Position numbers and translations under genes: made by a program. Of a DNA stretch of 64,000 nt, positions 61,738 through 64,000 are shown in pieces. The DNA comes from Mesosutterella porci. Its GTDB lineage: Bacteria > Pseudomonadota > Gammaproteobacteria > Burkholderiales > Burkholderiaceae_F. Every line of letters starts with the position of its first letter. The first letter of the stretch is position 1. The notes beneath the pieces were generated by a model. It made no database searches. It was not told where the DNA came from and was given only the letters and a program-made list of their open reading frames with translations. The DNA is taken from the NCBI RefSeq assembly GCF_022134585.1, contig NZ_JAKNCT010000001.1:1-64000 (forward strand). Reading direction: 5' to 3'.

Positions 61738-61770
61738 AAGCGGCGTAAAACACTCCCGCTGCTTTTTTTT
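61738..61770 (+). terminator. Rho-independent terminator after the PpiC gene
   Basis: AGCGGCG pairs with CGCTGCT (one mismatch) around an eleven-base loop, followed by eight T. Confidence 0.65.
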
Positions 61771-62041
61771 GCCCTGGCAGCCGACAGCGAGGCAGGCCGG
61801 CCCACAGCCCGGAGCCGGGTTGTCTCAGGTCCCGAACCTCCCGCGCGCCTCTCGCAAAACTAATCGCCGGGGGCCCCGCTGCCTCAGGCTTCTTTCGCTC
61901 CCCTCCCCCAGAGCTTTGCACGCCCCTCCTCCGGCACTTCAGCTGCTTGTCTTTCTCTTCTTTCGGCTTTTTAAGCCATCCCTCCCTCTTTCGCGGCTCC
62001 TCATCCGTTTTGGCGCATGATCGTTAACACGAATATGATCA

Positions 62042-62070
62042 TTGACGATGGAAATTTACAATCGTAAGAA
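62042..62070 (+). promoter_or_regulatory. Possible promoter of the autotransporter gene
   Basis: TTGACG (62042-62047) and TAAGAA (62065-62070) are 17 bases apart. They sit next to an inverted repeat with ATCGTTAA and TTGACGAT that could be an operator. A leader of nearly 190 bases would follow. Confidence 0.4.
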
Positions 62071-62150
62071 CTGGTTTACAAAGAGGAGAGCCTCTGAGGC
62101 CCACTTTCCTCAGTACCTGTTGAGCAAGGAACAAGCGCTCGCCACCTTCT

Positions 62151-62170
62151 CTTTATAGACCTTTATAGAC
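62151..62170. repeat. Perfect 10-bp tandem repeat in the autotransporter leader
   Basis: CTTTATAGAC occurs twice in a row at 62151-62160 and 62161-62170. Confidence 0.85.
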
Positions 62171-62264
62171 AGCCTCGGAACTGTCTGACCGAGACTGTGC
62201 GGAGCCCCCAAACTCCTGAACAAAGTCCCTTCCAACTATTCCCTTACAAGATAAAAGCTTGATT

Positions 62265-64000
62265 ATGATCAGATTCCACGAAAAAATGACAGCAACCCCA
62301 AGCAAGCCCCTGCTTGCGGCGGCGCTTGCTGCGGCGCTTTGCATTCTCTCCGCGCCGGCCTCGGCCGATTTCTCCTATTCGAACACCATCTCCAAGCCCA
62401 CGGATCTTCCGGGGCATTACTATTTCGGATACCTGCCCGGCAAGGACTACCAGCTCGGAGCGGAGAACGGCACCTACCTGGCTGACCTGAAGATCAAGAA
62501 CGGCTTCGTCGACAAATATGAAGAAACAACCTATTACCTCGCGAACTTCATTAAAGGCAACCTCCAGCAGGGCGGCGACGGAACCTTTCATTTCTCAGAA
62601 ATGAACCTGAGCCTCACTGGCGACATTGTGAACGACAAGAAGTGGAAGAACGGCGTTGAGGATGAAAACGGCCGTGTGACGCCGGTGCGCACCGGAGGGC
62701 TGTACATCCGCTACTACTGGCGGGAAAGCGACCTGAAGCAGGCAGTCTTCAACATCGACAAATACAGCGCGAACCTTGACGTTTCGCTCAAAGGCTACCA
62801 CATCAACCCCAACGCGCTCGGCGTTATCAATGACGGAGGCTATGCTCCTGTCACCGTCAATGTCGGCGACCTCAACATCCGCAGCATCGTCCGCGTCGAC
62901 AGCGACTGGCAGGACAAGGCCGAGGTGGCCAACAACGGCGTTTACGCTTCCGGCACCGGCATTTTCGTCAACCTCAATGGCAACACCTACGTCAACACCA
63001 ACCTGGTTGACGGCCTGGCGGAAGCCTACAGCTCCGACTACGGCCCCGGCATGAGCAAGAACGACGCCCTGTCGGCCAAATACGGCGGCACCGTCAACGT
63101 GAACCAGGAAGGCGGCCATACCGTGCAGCTGCTCGGCAACCTCGACGTGAAGAAAGGCACGATGAACGTGAAGCTCGACAACGCCGAATCCTACTGGCAC
63201 GGCCACGGCACGAACCTCTCGGATAAGAGCAGCCTCACGGTCTCGCTCTCCAACGGCGCCCAGTGGGTTCCTGACCTGCCGGTTGAAGTGATGCAGAACC
63301 TCGAGGTCAAAGACGGAGGCATCGTCAACCTGCACGGCTTCAACCGCCACACGGGCAAGTCCGGCCTCACCCAGCAGCTCTCCATCTCAAGCCTCAAGGG
63401 CGAAGGCGGCGTTTTCCTCATGGACCTCACGGCTGCGAACAAGAGCGGCCCGCTCAAGGAGCCGGGCTACGAAGTCTCCGACAGCGACTGGGAGGGGAAG
63501 GACGCGAGCCACACAGCAGCGGAAGGCCAAAACGACTTCCTCTACGTGAAGTCCGGCAGCGGCTCCTTCAAGATCCTCCCCGTGGATCGCACGAAGCTTG
63601 AAGGGGTGAGCCTTGAGAACCCGATCTGGTTTGCCAACACGCCCTCCAGCGTCGCTTTCAGCGCCTACACCGAAAAAGCCGAGCTCTCCGACGGCTTCGT
63701 CTACGACTACACGCCGATCGTGGGCCAGGACGTCAACAGTACGGACGAAAACAAATACGGCACCAACTGGTACATCGTGGGGTTGCAGAAGGATCCCACT
63801 CCGGCCACCGAAGTCGTGATCGCCGACGCCTCGCTCAACTACGCCGCGGCCACTTCGTTCCTGGAGCTCGACACGCTCAACAAGCGCCTGGGCGAGATTC
63901 GCCGCTACGGCGCCGGCACCGCGGGCGTCTGGGTGAGGACCAAGGCCGGCCGCATGACGTCTAACGCGAACGGCAGCTTCCGCAACAACTACCAGTTCTA
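62265..64000 (+). CDS. Autotransporter, N-terminal part (continues beyond the right edge)
   Basis: At least 578 residues; the frame is open to the window end. MIRFHEKMTATPSKPLLAAALAAALCILSAPASA is a signal peptide, with a second in-frame ATG at 62286. Residues about 35-530 form a beta-strand-rich passenger (VTVNVGDLNIRS, GGTVNVNQEGGHTVQLLGNLDVKKGTMNVKL, SLTVSLSNGAQWVPDLPVEVMQNLEVKDGGIVNLHG), as in beta-helix passengers. LNKRLGEIRRYGAGTAGVWVRTKAGRM from about 536 is the start of the C-terminal beta-barrel domain, which is cut off. Type V secretion places the passenger on the cell surface. No protease motif is seen in the passenger. Confidence 0.85.
   Translation, partial: MIRFHEKMTATPSKPLLAAALAAALCILSAPASADFSYSNTISKPTDLPGHYYFGYLPGKDYQLGAENGTYLADLKIKNGFVDKYEETTYYLANFIKGNLQQGGDGTFHFSEMNLSLTGDIVNDKKWKNGVEDENGRVTPVRTGGLYIRYYWRESDLKQAVFNIDKYSANLDVSLKGYHINPNALGVINDGGYAPVTVNVGDLNIRSIVRVDSDWQDKAEVANNGVYASGTGIFVNLNGNTYVNTNLVDGLAEAYSSDYGPGMSKNDALSAKYGGTVNVNQEGGHTVQLLGNLDVKKGTMNVKLDNAESYWHGHGTNLSDKSSLTVSLSNGAQWVPDLPVEVMQNLEVKDGGIVNLHGFNRHTGKSGLTQQLSISSLKGEGGVFLMDLTAANKSGPLKEPGYEVSDSDWEGKDASHTAAEGQNDFLYVKSGSGSFKILPVDRTKLEGVSLENPIWFANTPSSVAFSAYTEKAELSDGFVYDYTPIVGQDVNSTDENKYGTNWYIVGLQKDPTPATEVVIADASLNYAAATSFLELDTLNKRLGEIRRYGAGTAGVWVRTKAGRMTSNANGSFRNNYQF

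Overview
The window is a GC-rich stretch of a bacterial chromosome. It opens with the 5' end of a 16S rRNA gene on the minus strand. That 16S sequence, the rRNA leader, and gene content such as orphan MetQ lipoproteins, a DcuC carrier, a TtrS/TtrR and molybdoenzyme locus and an autotransporter point to a betaproteobacterium of the order Burkholderiales. Sutterellaceae (Sutterella, Parasutterella or Mesosutterella type, gut-associated, largely asaccharolytic) fits best. The genus is inferred, not proven.

Layout. 0-0.75 kb: 16S rRNA 5' part with its leader and promoter. 0.8-3.4 kb: folA, a small secreted protein and an ISL3-type insertion sequence. 3.5-10.5 kb: a periplasmic M48 protease, a minus-strand metQ / acylamino-acid racemase / M20 hydrolase operon, an MBL-fold hydrolase, a Dus enzyme and a TauE/SafE carrier. 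10.6-12.8 kb: a decayed TtrS/TtrR-like two-component system. 12.9-18.0 kb: a set of three paralogous SGNH-hydrolase-like proteins, a DcuC-type carrier and a LysR regulator. 18.8-21.45 kb: decayed molybdoenzyme genes of TtrA/TtrB/TtrC type. 21.5-25.7 kb: an asparaginase divergent from an amidohydrolase-capA pair. 25.9-26.7 kb: two small secreted proteins built from a shared 17-residue repeat. 26.9-37.4 kb: DUF3737 and PatB/MalY, two tandem AEC carriers, an FGGY kinase, MarC and a RelE-like/SF1 helicase fusion. 37.7-42.1 kb: the argC-argJ-argB-argD arginine cluster. 42.2-44.6 kb: IS110 debris and a second metQ divergent from a LysR gene. 45.6-62 kb: housekeeping and envelope genes (4HBT thioesterase, coaX, arfB, yddG, ADP-forming acyl-CoA synthetase, NlpC/P60, pepT, CorC-like protein, M16 protease, yciB, PpiC). 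62.3 kb to the edge: an autotransporter cut by the window end.

How the genes work together. The cell appears to live on amino acids and organic acids: MetQ proteins, YddG, AEC, MarC and DcuC move amino or carboxylic acids, and the M20, PepT, asparaginase and amidohydrolase enzymes process them. Arginine is made by the cyclic ArgJ route. The most unusual block is the SGNH/DcuC/LysR island. It looks like a dedicated system that cleaves an ester (two exported and one apparently cytoplasmic enzyme) and imports the released carboxylate. It sits between the two halves of a tetrathionate-type respiration system whose sensor, regulator and all three reductase subunits are broken. I saw no tRNA gene, CRISPR array or prophage.
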